DNA of 60,550 nucleotides from Actinomycetes bacterium (lineage in GTDB: Bacteria > Actinomycetota > Actinomycetes > Mycobacteriales > Mycobacteriaceae), in assembly GCA_023404955.1 (NCBI GenBank), contig JAEXZY010000161.1:1-60550 (forward strand), read 5' to 3'. Under the pieces are notes generated by a model. That model ran no database searches and had not been told where the DNA came from. It saw only the letters and a list, made by a program, of their open reading frames with translations. Each line of letters opens with the position of its first letter. Position 1 is the stretch's first letter. Position numbers and translations under genes: made by a program. Shown piece by piece: positions 51,216-59,420 of this stretch.

Positions 51216-52706
51216 CTAACTGATCTGGTAGTCGCTCAAGGGGAATTCCGACGCTTCCCGGATCGCGGTGCGCGTCGACATCGGCCGCAGCAGGCTCGGT
51301 TCGCCGTGCGGGTTGAAGTAGTAGGAACGCGAGCTCGCGCAGTCGCCCAGCTTCCACAGCGAGTCGCCGAGCAGTTCGGTCATCCGGTCCAGGTACTCGG
51401 CGTTGGCGGTGTCGGTGACCTCGAACGTCGTCGCACCGCGGCGCTTGAGCTCGCCGAACAGCCGGTCCATCAGCCGCATCTGGTATTCCATCGTGTTGAA
51501 GAAGTTCAACCCGAGGAAGGCGTACGGGCTCGCCAGCGACAGGTAGTTCGGGAAGTAGGGCATCGACACGCCCTGATAGGCCTGGAACCGGTTCTCCCGC
51601 CACCACTTCCCGAGGTTGCGGCCCTCCCGGCCGATCAGCTCGATGGCCGGGAAGTTGGCCTCCCACAGGTCGAACCCGGTGGCCAGAACCAGGGTGTCGA
51701 CGACGGTCTTGGTGCCGTCGGCGTTGACGATCCCGTCGGCGGTGACGTGGTCGATGCCGTCGCTCTGCAGGTGCACATGCGGTTTCGTGAACGTCCGGAA
51801 GTAGCTATTGGAGAACGTGGGCCGCTTGCAGCCGATGTCGTAGTCGGGGGTGAGCCGGCGACGCAGCTCCTTGTCCCGGACCTGGATGAACTGGTTGATC
51901 TTGCAGAGGTCCATCGCCGAGATGTTGAGCCGGCGGAAGAACGGGACCTTGTAGTGCACCACGCCGACGTTGATCATCATCTCGTAGATGGTGTCGGTGA
52001 TGGCCCGGACGATGCGCTGTGCCAACGGGATTCGACGGAACACCCGCTTGGTCCGCTCGGAGATACGGAAGTCGAGTTTGGGCGCGACCCAGATCGGGGT
52101 GCGCTGGTACACGGTCAGATCGGCCGCGGTTTTGGCCAGCTCGGGGATCAGCTGCACCGCGGTCGCGCCGGTCCCGATGACGGCGACCCGCCGGCCCGCC
52201 GGATCAAACGAGTCGTCCCAGTCGGTGGTGTGCAGCACCCGCCCCTCGAACGTCTCGATGCCGGGGATCTCGGGCAGCCGCGGCTGGGACAGGAATCCCG
52301 TCGCGGTGAACAGGTAGCGCGCCGACATCGTCTCCCCGTCGGCCAACGTCACCTGCCAGGCGGCCGCCTCGTCGTCCCATCGGGCACCCGAGACCGCGAC
52401 GTTGAACCGCATGTGGCGGCGCACGTCGTACTTGTCGGCGACGTCGTCGGCGTACTGCTTGATCTCCGAGCCGGTGGAGAACAACCGCGACCAGTTCGGA
52501 TTGGGCTCGAAGAAGTAGGAGTAGGTGGTGGTCGGGACGTCGACCGCCAGCCCGGGGTAGTGGTTGACGTACCAGGTACCGCCCAGGTCGTCTTCCCGGT
52601 CGAGGATCACGAAGTTCTCGTAGCCCATCCGCTTGAGCTGGATGGCGGCCCCGATTCCGGCGAATCCGGCCCCTACGATGACCGCGTCGTACTGCACCGA
52701 AGTCAT
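51216..52706 (-). CDS. Flavin-containing Baeyer-Villiger-type monooxygenase
   Basis: A 496-residue class B flavoprotein monooxygenase. It has the FAD motif GAGFAGIGAAIQL, GGTWYVNHYPGLAVDVPTTTY, the BVMO fingerprint FEGRVLHTTDW and the NADPH motif VIGTGATAVQLIPEL, and ends with RPMSTRTAIREASEFPLSDY. It differs clearly from the EthA-like enzyme at 29290 and resembles the many mycobacterial ketone/steroid monooxygenases. ATG 52706 is used; the frame extension to 52766 runs into the next gene. A leaderless start is likely because no Shine-Dalgarno is present. Confidence 0.9.
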   Translation of the reverse strand: MTSVQYDAVIVGAGFAGIGAAIQLKRMGYENFVILDREDDLGGTWYVNHYPGLAVDVPTTTYSYFFEPNPNWSRLFSTGSEIKQYADDVADKYDVRRHMRFNVAVSGARWDDEAAAWQVTLADGETMSARYLFTATGFLSQPRLPEIPGIETFEGRVLHTTDWDDSFDPAGRRVAVIGTGATAVQLIPELAKTAADLTVYQRTPIWVAPKLDFRISERTKRVFRRIPLAQRIVRAITDTIYEMMINVGVVHYKVPFFRRLNISAMDLCKINQFIQVRDKELRRRLTPDYDIGCKRPTFSNSYFRTFTKPHVHLQSDGIDHVTADGIVNADGTKTVVDTLVLATGFDLWEANFPAIELIGREGRNLGKWWRENRFQAYQGVSMPYFPNYLSLASPYAFLGLNFFNTMEYQMRLMDRLFGELKRRGATTFEVTDTANAEYLDRMTELLGDSLWKLGDCASSRSYYFNPHGEPSLLRPMSTRTAIREASEFPLSDYQIS

Positions 52707-52743
52707 GCGGTAGACGGTACTAGAGGTCCCGGCAATCGCCCGA

Positions 52744-53346
52744 TCAGCCCTTGATGGAACCCGCACGGGGCGGGTTCAACGTGGCCACGCAGGTCACCGC
52801 GCGGTCGCCGCTGGACCACGTCTCTTCGGTCGGGTACAGCACGTACAACTGCACGCTGGTGTCGGTCAACGAGGCGGGGGAGTAGCTCGCCAGCGCAGGA
52901 CCGCACTTCTCGCTGTAGGCCTCGACGGCTGGCTGGCCGGGGAAGTCCCCGTCGGGCATGTTCAGCACCGCGAACACCTCGCCGGCGTGAGCCTGCTCGC
53001 AGCCGACGGTCTTCACCCGCATCACCTTGTCCCCGGTGGGAATCTCGGACAGGCAGTCCCCGACCTTCACGTCGGTCGCGGTGACGTTGCCGGAGTTGGC
53101 GACACCCCACACGATCACGAAGCCGACGACCAGGAGCAGTAGGACCCCGCCGAGCCCGCCGAGCAGCCACCACTTCAGGTGGCTCTTCTTCTGCGGCGGC
53201 GGGTACGGGTTCGGATATCCCTGGTAGGGCATCGGAGGGGGCGGCGGGTACTGAGGGTATTGCGGGTACTGCTGGTATCCGCCCGGGCCCTGTGGCGGCG
53301 GTCCGTAGGGCGGGGGTGGCGGCGGCGGCCCTGGCGGAGTGGTCAC
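52744..53346 (-). CDS. Proline/tyrosine-rich membrane-anchored protein (septum-formation-domain-like)
   Basis: A 200-residue protein. Residues 1-55 are very rich in Pro, Tyr, Gly and Gln (repeats of YPQYP and PPPP) and cytoplasmic. One TM helix follows (WWLLGGLGGVLLLLVVGFVIVWG, about 59-81), then an extracytoplasmic domain of about 115 residues with four Cys (VGDCL, VGCEQ, EKCG, VTCV) that probably pair as disulfides. The KVGDCLSE and CEQAHAGEVFAV pattern resembles the actinobacterial septum-formation (PF13845) domain. The GTG start is typical for this locus. Confidence 0.8.
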   Translation of the reverse strand: MTTPPGPPPPPPPYGPPPQGPGGYQQYPQYPQYPPPPPMPYQGYPNPYPPPQKKSHLKWWLLGGLGGVLLLLVVGFVIVWGVANSGNVTATDVKVGDCLSEIPTGDKVMRVKTVGCEQAHAGEVFAVLNMPDGDFPGQPAVEAYSEKCGPALASYSPASLTDTSVQLYVLYPTEETWSSGDRAVTCVATLNPPRAGSIKG

Positions 53347-53361
53347 CGTGCCGACGATAGC

Positions 53362-53979
53362 TCAGCCGAGTAGTTCGAGTGCCGCTTCAACTGCGAGAAC
53401 GGGCACGTCCAGCGCCTTCGACTTCAAGTCGTGACGCGCGCCGGTGACCTCGACGATCGCTGTCGCGGCGGGGATGAGCGCGGCGGCGGGTTGCAGCTCG
53501 GCCAGCGTGCCGAACGGGTCGGCGGTGCCGTGGGTGAACACCGTCGGCACGGCGATGCGGGGCAGGTGCTCGGTGCGGGCCTTCTCCGGCTTGCCCGGCG
53601 GGTGCAGCGGATAGGAGAACAGGGTCAGCACGTCGAGCCCCAGTCCGTGGTCGGCGACGGCCATCGAGGTGAGCCGGCCACCGTAGGAGTGACCGCCCGC
53701 AATCACCGGGCCATCGGCCAGCGCGCGCACCGCGGCCACGGCCTCGAGGATGCCGGCGAGGTCGGCGGCTGCCCCGGACGGCGGGCCCTTCGGACGGCGG
53801 CGCCGGTACGGCAGGTTGTATCGGACGGCGAGCCAGCCGCGCCGAGCCCACTCCTCGCACACGGTTACGAGCATCGGGGAGTCCCGGTTGCCGCCCGCGC
53901 CGTGCGTGAGCGCGACGGTCCCGGTGGGCCGGCCCTGTGGCCGGTGGGCGACCCCTCCGATGTCGTCGAGGTCAGCCAT
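53362..53979 (-). CDS. Alpha/beta hydrolase, dienelactone-hydrolase-like (Rv0421c type)
   Basis: A protein of about 205 residues with LTHGAGGNRDSP (oxyanion region), a nucleophile elbow GGHSYGGRL with catalytic Ser, Asp in THGTADPFG and His in TGARHDLKSK. It matches the KANL3/Tex30-like hydrolase group and the position of Rv0421c, next to thiD. Three ATGs (53994, 53985, 53979) could be used; the last, overlapping thiD by 8 bp, is taken. It is co-transcribed with thiD and therefore probably under the same TPP riboswitch. Confidence 0.87.
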   Translation of the reverse strand: MADLDDIGGVAHRPQGRPTGTVALTHGAGGNRDSPMLVTVCEEWARRGWLAVRYNLPYRRRRPKGPPSGAAADLAGILEAVAAVRALADGPVIAGGHSYGGRLTSMAVADHGLGLDVLTLFSYPLHPPGKPEKARTEHLPRIAVPTVFTHGTADPFGTLAELQPAAALIPAATAIVEVTGARHDLKSKALDVPVLAVEAALELLG

Positions 53980-54823
53980 CCCCATCTCGACCATCGTCGA
54001 GCCGGAACAGCGGTGAGACCGGGCCGTGGCCGTGGCCGAGCGGATAGGCCGCGCGCAGGCACTCGGTGATCCACGCCTTGGCGAACGCCACCGCCTCGGG
54101 CATCGGATAGCCGTGGGCGAGCGCGGCGGCCGTCGCCGCGGCAAGGGTGTCCCCCGCGCCGTGGTCGTGCGGGGTGTCGATGCGGGTCGAGTCGTACTCG
54201 TGGAAGTCGGTGCCGTCGAACAGCAGGTCCGGGCTGTGCGACGACGCGCGCAGGTGGCCGCCCTTGACCAGCGCCCACCGCGGACCCAGCGCGTGCAGCG
54301 CCCGGGCCGCGTCGCGCTGGCTGTCGGGATCGACGACGTCGATACCGGTGATCAGGCGGACCTCGTCGAGATTCGGCGTCACCAGCGTGGCCAGCGGGAA
54401 CAGCCGCTCCTTCAGCGACCCCAGCGCGCTCGGGTGCAGCAGCGGGTCGCCGTGCATCGACGCGCAGACCGGATCGACGACCAGCGGCGTGCCCTCCAGC
54501 CCGAGTCGCACCCAGGTGTCGGCGACGGTGTCGATGATCTCCGACGACGCGAGCATGCCGGTCTTGGCGGCCTGAACGCCGATGTCGGTGACGACCGCGT
54601 CGATCTGGCCGGCGATGATGTCCAGCGGTATCTCGTGGAACCCCTGCACGCCGACGGAGTTCTGGATCGTCACCGCCGTCATCGCGACCAGGCTGTGCAG
54701 GCCGAGCAGCGCCAGCGTGCGCATGTCGGCCTGGATGCCGGCGCCGCCGCCGGAATCGGAACCGGCGATCGTCAGCACGCGCAGCGGGGTCTGCCCCGGC
54801 GGTGTCAGTGGCAACAGGTCCAT
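53972..54823 (-). CDS. thiD: Hydroxymethylpyrimidine/phosphomethylpyrimidine kinase
   Basis: A 283-residue ribokinase-fold enzyme that phosphorylates HMP and HMP-P for thiamine synthesis. It has IAGSDSGGGAGIQADMRTL at the N-terminus, AVTIQNSVGV, VVDPVCASMHGDPLL, TPNLDEVRLITG, VKGGH and the anion-hole motif HDHGAGDTLAAATAAALAHG with the catalytic Asp. It is preceded by its own TPP riboswitch. In M. tuberculosis thiC lies just upstream of thiD; here it is absent and an exporter gene follows in divergent orientation. Confidence 0.95.
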   Translation of the reverse strand: MDLLPLTPPGQTPLRVLTIAGSDSGGGAGIQADMRTLALLGLHSLVAMTAVTIQNSVGVQGFHEIPLDIIAGQIDAVVTDIGVQAAKTGMLASSEIIDTVADTWVRLGLEGTPLVVDPVCASMHGDPLLHPSALGSLKERLFPLATLVTPNLDEVRLITGIDVVDPDSQRDAARALHALGPRWALVKGGHLRASSHSPDLLFDGTDFHEYDSTRIDTPHDHGAGDTLAAATAAALAHGYPMPEAVAFAKAWITECLRAAYPLGHGHGPVSPLFRLDDGRDGDG

Positions 54824-54828
54824 GGGCT

Positions 54829-54919
54829 TCTCCCTACGCCGGCATTACCCGGTCAGGTTCGTACGGTCGACGGCGCATCAGCCGTCCTCTCAGCGCGCTC
54901 GGCGCGCGCTCCCGCGTGG
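54829..54919 (-). ncRNA. TPP riboswitch (THI element) of thiD
   Basis: Read on the minus strand: ACGCGGGAGC, GCGCTGAGAGGACGGCTG (CUGAGA core), then ACCTGACCGGGTAATGCC and GGCGTAGGGAG, the complete TPP aptamer consensus. The last GGGAG serves as the thiD Shine-Dalgarno, 6 bases from the ATG, the same arrangement as the thiO switch. Ligand-bound P1 would sequester it. Confidence 0.94.
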
Positions 54920-54979
54920 GCGTTCCCAACGTAGCCGAACCCAGGTCAGTCCCGTACTGCGGGAATACGGTTTGGCGTC

Positions 54980-55005
54980 GATGATTTATATAGCTAACAT
55001 ATGTG
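54980..55005 (+). promoter_or_regulatory. AT-rich promoter/operator of the DHA2 exporter gene
   Basis: The stretch around TTATATAGCTAACATATG (54986-55003) is strikingly AT-rich in this GC-rich region and contains TATATAG, a possible -10, and a central TAGCTA. Such sites ahead of drug exporters are often bound by TetR or MarR repressors. No regulator gene is adjacent. Confidence 0.45.
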
Positions 55006-55009
55006 TTTT

Positions 55010-55029
55010 CCGGCGCAGCGCTGCGCCGG
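55010..55029. repeat. Perfect 20-bp palindrome in the exporter leader
   Basis: CCGGCGCAGC is followed directly by its reverse complement GCTGCGCCGG, a perfect 20-base palindrome with no spacer. It lies just after the AT-rich promoter patch and 38 bases before the ATG of the exporter. It could be an operator or a hairpin in the 5' leader. No U-tract follows, so it is not a classical terminator. Confidence 0.7.
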
Positions 55030-55067
55030 CTCTTGATACGAAACGTGATTGCGAAGAGACGGCGACT

Positions 55068-56807
55068 ATGACGACGACGAATGACCGCGCCGGGGTGGCC
55101 GACACCGGCCTCAGCGAGACCACGATCCGGCGCACACGGATGGACCACGACCACCCCTTCTACAAGTGGATCGTGCTGTCCAACACCACGCTCGGCGTCC
55201 TGTTGGCGACGATCAACGCCTCGATCGTGCTGATCTCCCTGCCCGCGATCTTCCGCGGTATCGGGCTGAACCCGCTGGCCGCCGGCAACGTCAGCTACCT
55301 GCTGTGGATGCTGATGGGCTACCTCGTCGTCACCGCGGTGCTGGTGGTGCCGTTCGGCCGGCTCGGCGACATGTTCGGCCGGGTCCGGATCTACAACATG
55401 GGGTTCGCGGTGTTCACCGTCGCGGCCATCGCGCTGTCGTTCGACCCGTTCCAGCTCGACGGTGGCGCGATCTGGTTGATCGCATGGCGGGTGGTGCAGG
55501 GGATCGGCGGCGCGATGCTGATGTCGTCGTCCTCGGCGATCCTCACCGATGCGTTCCCGGCCAATCAGCGCGGTATGGCGCTGGGCGTGAACATGGTGGC
55601 CGCTGTCGCCGGCTCGTTCCTCGGCCTGCTGATCGGCGGGTTCCTGTCCGAGTGGCACTGGAAGGCGATCTTCTGGGTCGGGGTGCCGATCGGAATCCTC
55701 GGCACGATCTGGAGCGTGCGCTCGCTCAAAGAACTCGGGGTCCGCAGCCCCGGCAAGCTGGACTGGGCCGGCACGCTGACGTTCGGCATCGGCCTGACCG
55801 TGCTGCTGATCGGGATCACCTACGGGATCCAGCCCTACGGCGATTCGACGACGGGCTGGACCAGCCCCACCGTGCTCGGCGCCATCGGGGTGGGGGTCGC
55901 GTTGCTGGTCGTGTTCTGCTTCGTCGAGCTGCGGGTCAAGCAGCCGATGGTCAACATCCGGTTGTTCCGCTCGGCCTCGTTCGGCATGGGCAACCTCGCG
56001 GGCCTGATGTCGTCTGTCGGCCGGGGTGGGCTGCAGTTCATGCTGATCATCTGGCTGCAGGGCATCTGGCTGCCGCTGCACGGCTACAGCTTCGAATCGA
56101 CCCCGTTGTGGGCGGGCATCTACATGCTGCCGATGACGGTCGGGTTCCTGGTCGCGGGTCCTCTTGCCGGCTCGCTGTCCGACCGGTTCGGCGCACGTCC
56201 GTTCACCGTCGGCGGCATGCTGCTGATGGCCGTCACGTTCGTGGCCCTGGTGATGATCCCGGTGAACTTCAACTACTGGGTGTTCGCGGTGCTGGTGTTC
56301 CTCAACGGTCTGGGCGGCGGCATCTTCACCGCGCCCAACACCGCGGCGATCATGTCGAGCGTGCCGTCGGCGGAGCGTGGTGCAGCCTCCGGTGTGCGCG
56401 CGACGTTCTTCAACGCCGGCTCCTCGCTGTCGATCGGCGTGTTCTTCTCGCTGATGATCGTGGGGCTGGCCAACACGCTGCCGTCGGCTTTGAGCAGCGG
56501 CCTGCAGGCTCAGGGAGTGTCGGCGTCGGTGGCCCATGACGTGGCCAACCTGCCGCCGGTGGGCAGCCTGTTCGCCGCGTTCCTCGGCTACAACCCGATT
56601 GCCGAGCTGCTCGAGCCGTCGCATGCGTTGCAGCAGCCCGGCGTCAACGCCGACGTGCTGACGGGCAAGACGTTCTTCCCTGAGCTCATCACCGAGCCCT
56701 TCCACTCGGGCCTGACGGTGGTGTTCCTGGCCGCCGCGGCGATGATGTTGATCGGTGCCGTTGCCTCGATGTTCAATCCGGGCCGTTACGCCGAGGACCG
56801 CACCTAG
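55068..56807 (+). CDS. MFS drug exporter, DHA2 family (14 TM, EmrB/QacA type)
   Basis: A 579-residue transporter with about 14 TM segments, starting with a polar N-terminus. It has NTTLGVLLATINASIVLISLPAIFRG (TM1, including the family Asn/Ser pattern), PFGRLGDMFGRVRIYN (motif A), WRVVQGIGGAMLMSSSSAIL (motif B) and LGVNMVAAVAGSFLGLLIGG (motif C, antiporter type). It probably exports amphiphilic or cationic drugs by proton antiport. ATG 55068 was chosen for the start of homology; the long in-frame extension lies antisense to thiD. Confidence 0.9.
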   Translation: MTTTNDRAGVADTGLSETTIRRTRMDHDHPFYKWIVLSNTTLGVLLATINASIVLISLPAIFRGIGLNPLAAGNVSYLLWMLMGYLVVTAVLVVPFGRLGDMFGRVRIYNMGFAVFTVAAIALSFDPFQLDGGAIWLIAWRVVQGIGGAMLMSSSSAILTDAFPANQRGMALGVNMVAAVAGSFLGLLIGGFLSEWHWKAIFWVGVPIGILGTIWSVRSLKELGVRSPGKLDWAGTLTFGIGLTVLLIGITYGIQPYGDSTTGWTSPTVLGAIGVGVALLVVFCFVELRVKQPMVNIRLFRSASFGMGNLAGLMSSVGRGGLQFMLIIWLQGIWLPLHGYSFESTPLWAGIYMLPMTVGFLVAGPLAGSLSDRFGARPFTVGGMLLMAVTFVALVMIPVNFNYWVFAVLVFLNGLGGGIFTAPNTAAIMSSVPSAERGAASGVRATFFNAGSSLSIGVFFSLMIVGLANTLPSALSSGLQAQGVSASVAHDVANLPPVGSLFAAFLGYNPIAELLEPSHALQQPGVNADVLTGKTFFPELITEPFHSGLTVVFLAAAAMMLIGAVASMFNPGRYAEDRT

Positions 56808-56869
56808 ATCGGCGACACACAGCCAACTTCAAGGTGTGATGCGGCGCACTGTCCGGGTATGCGCCGGTT

Positions 56870-57808
56870 ATGACCGCGACCCCTGATACTCGTCCCGCCG
56901 ACGTCCGCCGGCAGGCGCAGGAGCACGCTGACGACACGCGCACCGCGATGGCCGCCAAGCGCGCCGAGCACGGCGGCGGGTTGTCCGGCTGGGTGGCTGG
57001 TCGTGCCGCCGACTGGGACCTGAGCGGCCAGGACGAGACCACGATGCAGCGCCAGAAGTACTTCTGGAACACGCTGGTGGATCACTGGTTCCGCATGGAG
57101 TTCGACGGGTGGGAGAACCTTCCCGATGCGCCGGTGCTGCTGGTCGGTATCCACTCCGGTGCGCCCTTCGTCTGGGATGCGTGGACCGTTGGCGTTCAGT
57201 GGTGGCGGCGGTTCGGGCAGGCTCGCCCGTTGCACGGCACCGCGCACGACGCGTTGATGGCGATCCCGCTGATCGGCAGGTACTTCCGCGCGATGGGTGT
57301 GCTGCCCGCTGCGCCGGATTCCATCGCGACCGCGTTGGCCGAGGGCCGCGACGTCGCGCTGTGGCCCGGCGGCGAGGTCGATTCGCTGCGGCCGTGGAGC
57401 GAGCGCGACGAAGCAAACCTGGCCGGGCGCATGGGTTTCGTGAAGATGGCGATCAAAGCGGGCGTGCCGATCGTGCCGATCGCGACAGTCGGTGGCGCCG
57501 ACGCGATGCCGGTGCTGATTCGCGGCGACGGGCTGTCACGTGCGCTGCGTCTGGACAAACTGTTGCGGCTGAAGGTCTTTCCGCTGGCGGTGTCGCTGCC
57601 GTGGGGAATCGCGCCCGCCGCGCTGCCCCAGTTCCCGCTGCCGGCGAAGATTCGGACCCGGTTGATGCCGGCGATCGAGCTGGACCACGACCCGGCACGC
57701 GCCGACGACGAGGCCTACGTCGAGCAGAAGTACCGCGAGGTGCAGGACAGCATCCAGCGCGGGATGGACGCACTGGCGCGCAAACGCGCCTTCCCGCTGT
57801 TCGGTTGA
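56870..57808 (+). CDS. Lysophospholipid acyltransferase-like protein (LPLAT/MGAT type)
   Basis: A 312-residue PlsC/LPLAT-superfamily protein. LLVGIHSGAPFVWDAW holds the block I His, but Asp is eight residues away rather than at the HxxxxD position, so the motif is modified. Block III is WPGGEVDSLRPW, where the usual FPEG/WPGG Glu-Gly is seen, and block IV is IVPIATVGGADAM. Mycobacteria have several such proteins of unclear substrate. There is no strong TM helix. It follows the exporter by 62 bp and may be transcribed separately. Confidence 0.82.
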   Translation: MTATPDTRPADVRRQAQEHADDTRTAMAAKRAEHGGGLSGWVAGRAADWDLSGQDETTMQRQKYFWNTLVDHWFRMEFDGWENLPDAPVLLVGIHSGAPFVWDAWTVGVQWWRRFGQARPLHGTAHDALMAIPLIGRYFRAMGVLPAAPDSIATALAEGRDVALWPGGEVDSLRPWSERDEANLAGRMGFVKMAIKAGVPIVPIATVGGADAMPVLIRGDGLSRALRLDKLLRLKVFPLAVSLPWGIAPAALPQFPLPAKIRTRLMPAIELDHDPARADDEAYVEQKYREVQDSIQRGMDALARKRAFPLFG

Positions 57809-57822
57809 GCAGGCAACCGCAC

Positions 57823-59379
57823 CTAGAACGGTGGCGGCTCGTCGGGATCGCTCAGAGTCTGTGGTGGCGGGCGCCAATTGGGCTCCAGCTCTTCGGGTTC
57901 GATGGGGTCGTTCACGAAGCGGGCGAACGGGCTGGTGCTTGGCTTGACGCTGGTGGGCTGGCCATGGAAGAACTCGCGAAATCGGCGAAAATCATTGCGC
58001 CATAGCCGAACTCGAATCTCCTCCCGTGCCGCGCGGTTGCGGTGACGGTTGACGACGTTCGAGTGTCGGGTGGCGCACATCCGCTCCCGGCGCGCGGCGA
58101 CGACGTCGGCGTCGGGTGTACGCCGGCGGCCGGTGAGGTCGGGGAACAGGGCGGCCCCGGCAGGCGTGGTGGGGTAGGTGCGTCCGCTGGGAGACGTCCA
58201 CACGATGGTGCCGTCGGCCAGTTGCCGATCGCGCCATCCCTCGTCGAAAGTCTTGCGGCGGTGGTGTTCCCGGCAGTAGCAGCCGAGATTCTCGGCCACA
58301 GTCAGTCCGCCGGAGGCGGGATCGGCGTGATTGAACGGCTCTGTGTGGTCGATGTCGCAGCGTTCGGCGGGCACCGTGCAGCCCGGGAACCGGCACGTCA
58401 GATCGCGAGAGCGGATGTAGCGGGCCAACGCGGCGGTGGGCCGGTACCGGTGCGCCTGCTCGACGCTGACGTGCGGTAGCCCGATCAGATGCCGGGTCGC
58501 GTTGCGGGCCAGTTCGCGCACCAGTTCGGCGTCGATCACCCCGTGTCCGGCCAGGTACCCCGGCTGGTCACTGCGCCCGGTGACGGTGTCGGCGGCCGCG
58601 ACGATGTTCAGCACCACCGGAACGATCGGGGCAGGGGGCCGGTCGCGGGCTGGACAGTCCGGTTCGTTGCAGGCGCAGCGCAATTCGAGCTGCCCGTGCC
58701 CGAGTGCGTTCAACGCATCGGCGCGGCGCTGCACCACCGTGCGCGGATCGTGCGGGCACACCGAGGCGGCCATCGCGGCCAGGCGCCGGTCCAGCACCGC
58801 GCCGTCGGCACGCGTCAACGTCGCCCGGACGCGGGCCATCCCGTCGAGATCGGGTCGCACGTCGACGCGGCGCTGGTCGTAGGCGGCAGTGCGGCGTTCT
58901 TTGGCGGCGGCAGTGTCGAAGGAGGTGACCACGGCGTCGATCGTGGTGATCAGCTTCTCCCGTGACCAGCACCGCCAGCTGCCGATCTGCTCGGCCAGCG
59001 CTGCGTCCACCCTCCCGATCGCGTCATCGGTGACCAGCTCGGTGCGCGAACAGATCAATTCGGCGGCGCGCCAGTCGATGTGCCCGGCGGCCAAGGCGGC
59101 GGCGACCGCGGGCAGCCGGACGGCCAAGGTCTCGGCGTGGCCCACCAGCACCCGCGCCCCGGCGGCAGTCATGTTCAGCGCCCCCGAGACCTCCGCGGCG
59201 GTTCGGTTGAACCCGCTCATCACCGCGGCCGCGTCCAGCTCGACAGCCAGCTCCTGCTCGGTCCGGCGGCCCAGCAGTTCGGCGATCACGGCCAGCTTGC
59301 GGGCCATCAGCATCGATTCCTGCCGGTGCGCGTCGTCGACCGCGGCGACGAGCTCGCCGTCGGACCACTCTTCGAACAT
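57823..59379 (-). CDS. DUF222 / HNH endonuclease-domain protein (13E12 repeat type)
   Basis: A full-length (518 aa) DUF222-HNH protein. DUF222 covers about residues 25-330 (LAVIAELLGRRTEQE, RVDVRPDLDGMARVRATLTRADGAVLDRRLAAM). The HNH module near 345-410 has CRFPGC, CDIDHTEP, an Asn in AENLGCYC and REHHRRK. The C-terminal tail ends in DEPPPF, like the family member at the start of the window. ATG 59379 is chosen because a -10 box (TAGTAT) ends exactly 7 bases upstream. The role of this multicopy family is unknown; a nuclease function is inferred from the intact HNH residues. Confidence 0.9.
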   Translation of the reverse strand: MFEEWSDGELVAAVDDAHRQESMLMARKLAVIAELLGRRTEQELAVELDAAAVMSGFNRTAAEVSGALNMTAAGARVLVGHAETLAVRLPAVAAALAAGHIDWRAAELICSRTELVTDDAIGRVDAALAEQIGSWRCWSREKLITTIDAVVTSFDTAAAKERRTAAYDQRRVDVRPDLDGMARVRATLTRADGAVLDRRLAAMAASVCPHDPRTVVQRRADALNALGHGQLELRCACNEPDCPARDRPPAPIVPVVLNIVAAADTVTGRSDQPGYLAGHGVIDAELVRELARNATRHLIGLPHVSVEQAHRYRPTAALARYIRSRDLTCRFPGCTVPAERCDIDHTEPFNHADPASGGLTVAENLGCYCREHHRRKTFDEGWRDRQLADGTIVWTSPSGRTYPTTPAGAALFPDLTGRRRTPDADVVAARRERMCATRHSNVVNRHRNRAAREEIRVRLWRNDFRRFREFFHGQPTSVKPSTSPFARFVNDPIEPEELEPNWRPPPQTLSDPDEPPPF

Positions 59380-59386
59380 GTGTGCG

Positions 59387-59392
59387 ATACTA
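59387..59392 (-). promoter_or_regulatory. -10 element of the DUF222/HNH gene (leaderless)
   Basis: TAGTAT on the minus strand lies 7 bases before the ATG at 59379, with no Shine-Dalgarno between. This predicts a leaderless transcript and decides the start over the GTG at 59409. Confidence 0.55.
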
Positions 59393-59420
59393 CTCGGTCG
59401 CACCGACACGTCGGCCGTGA

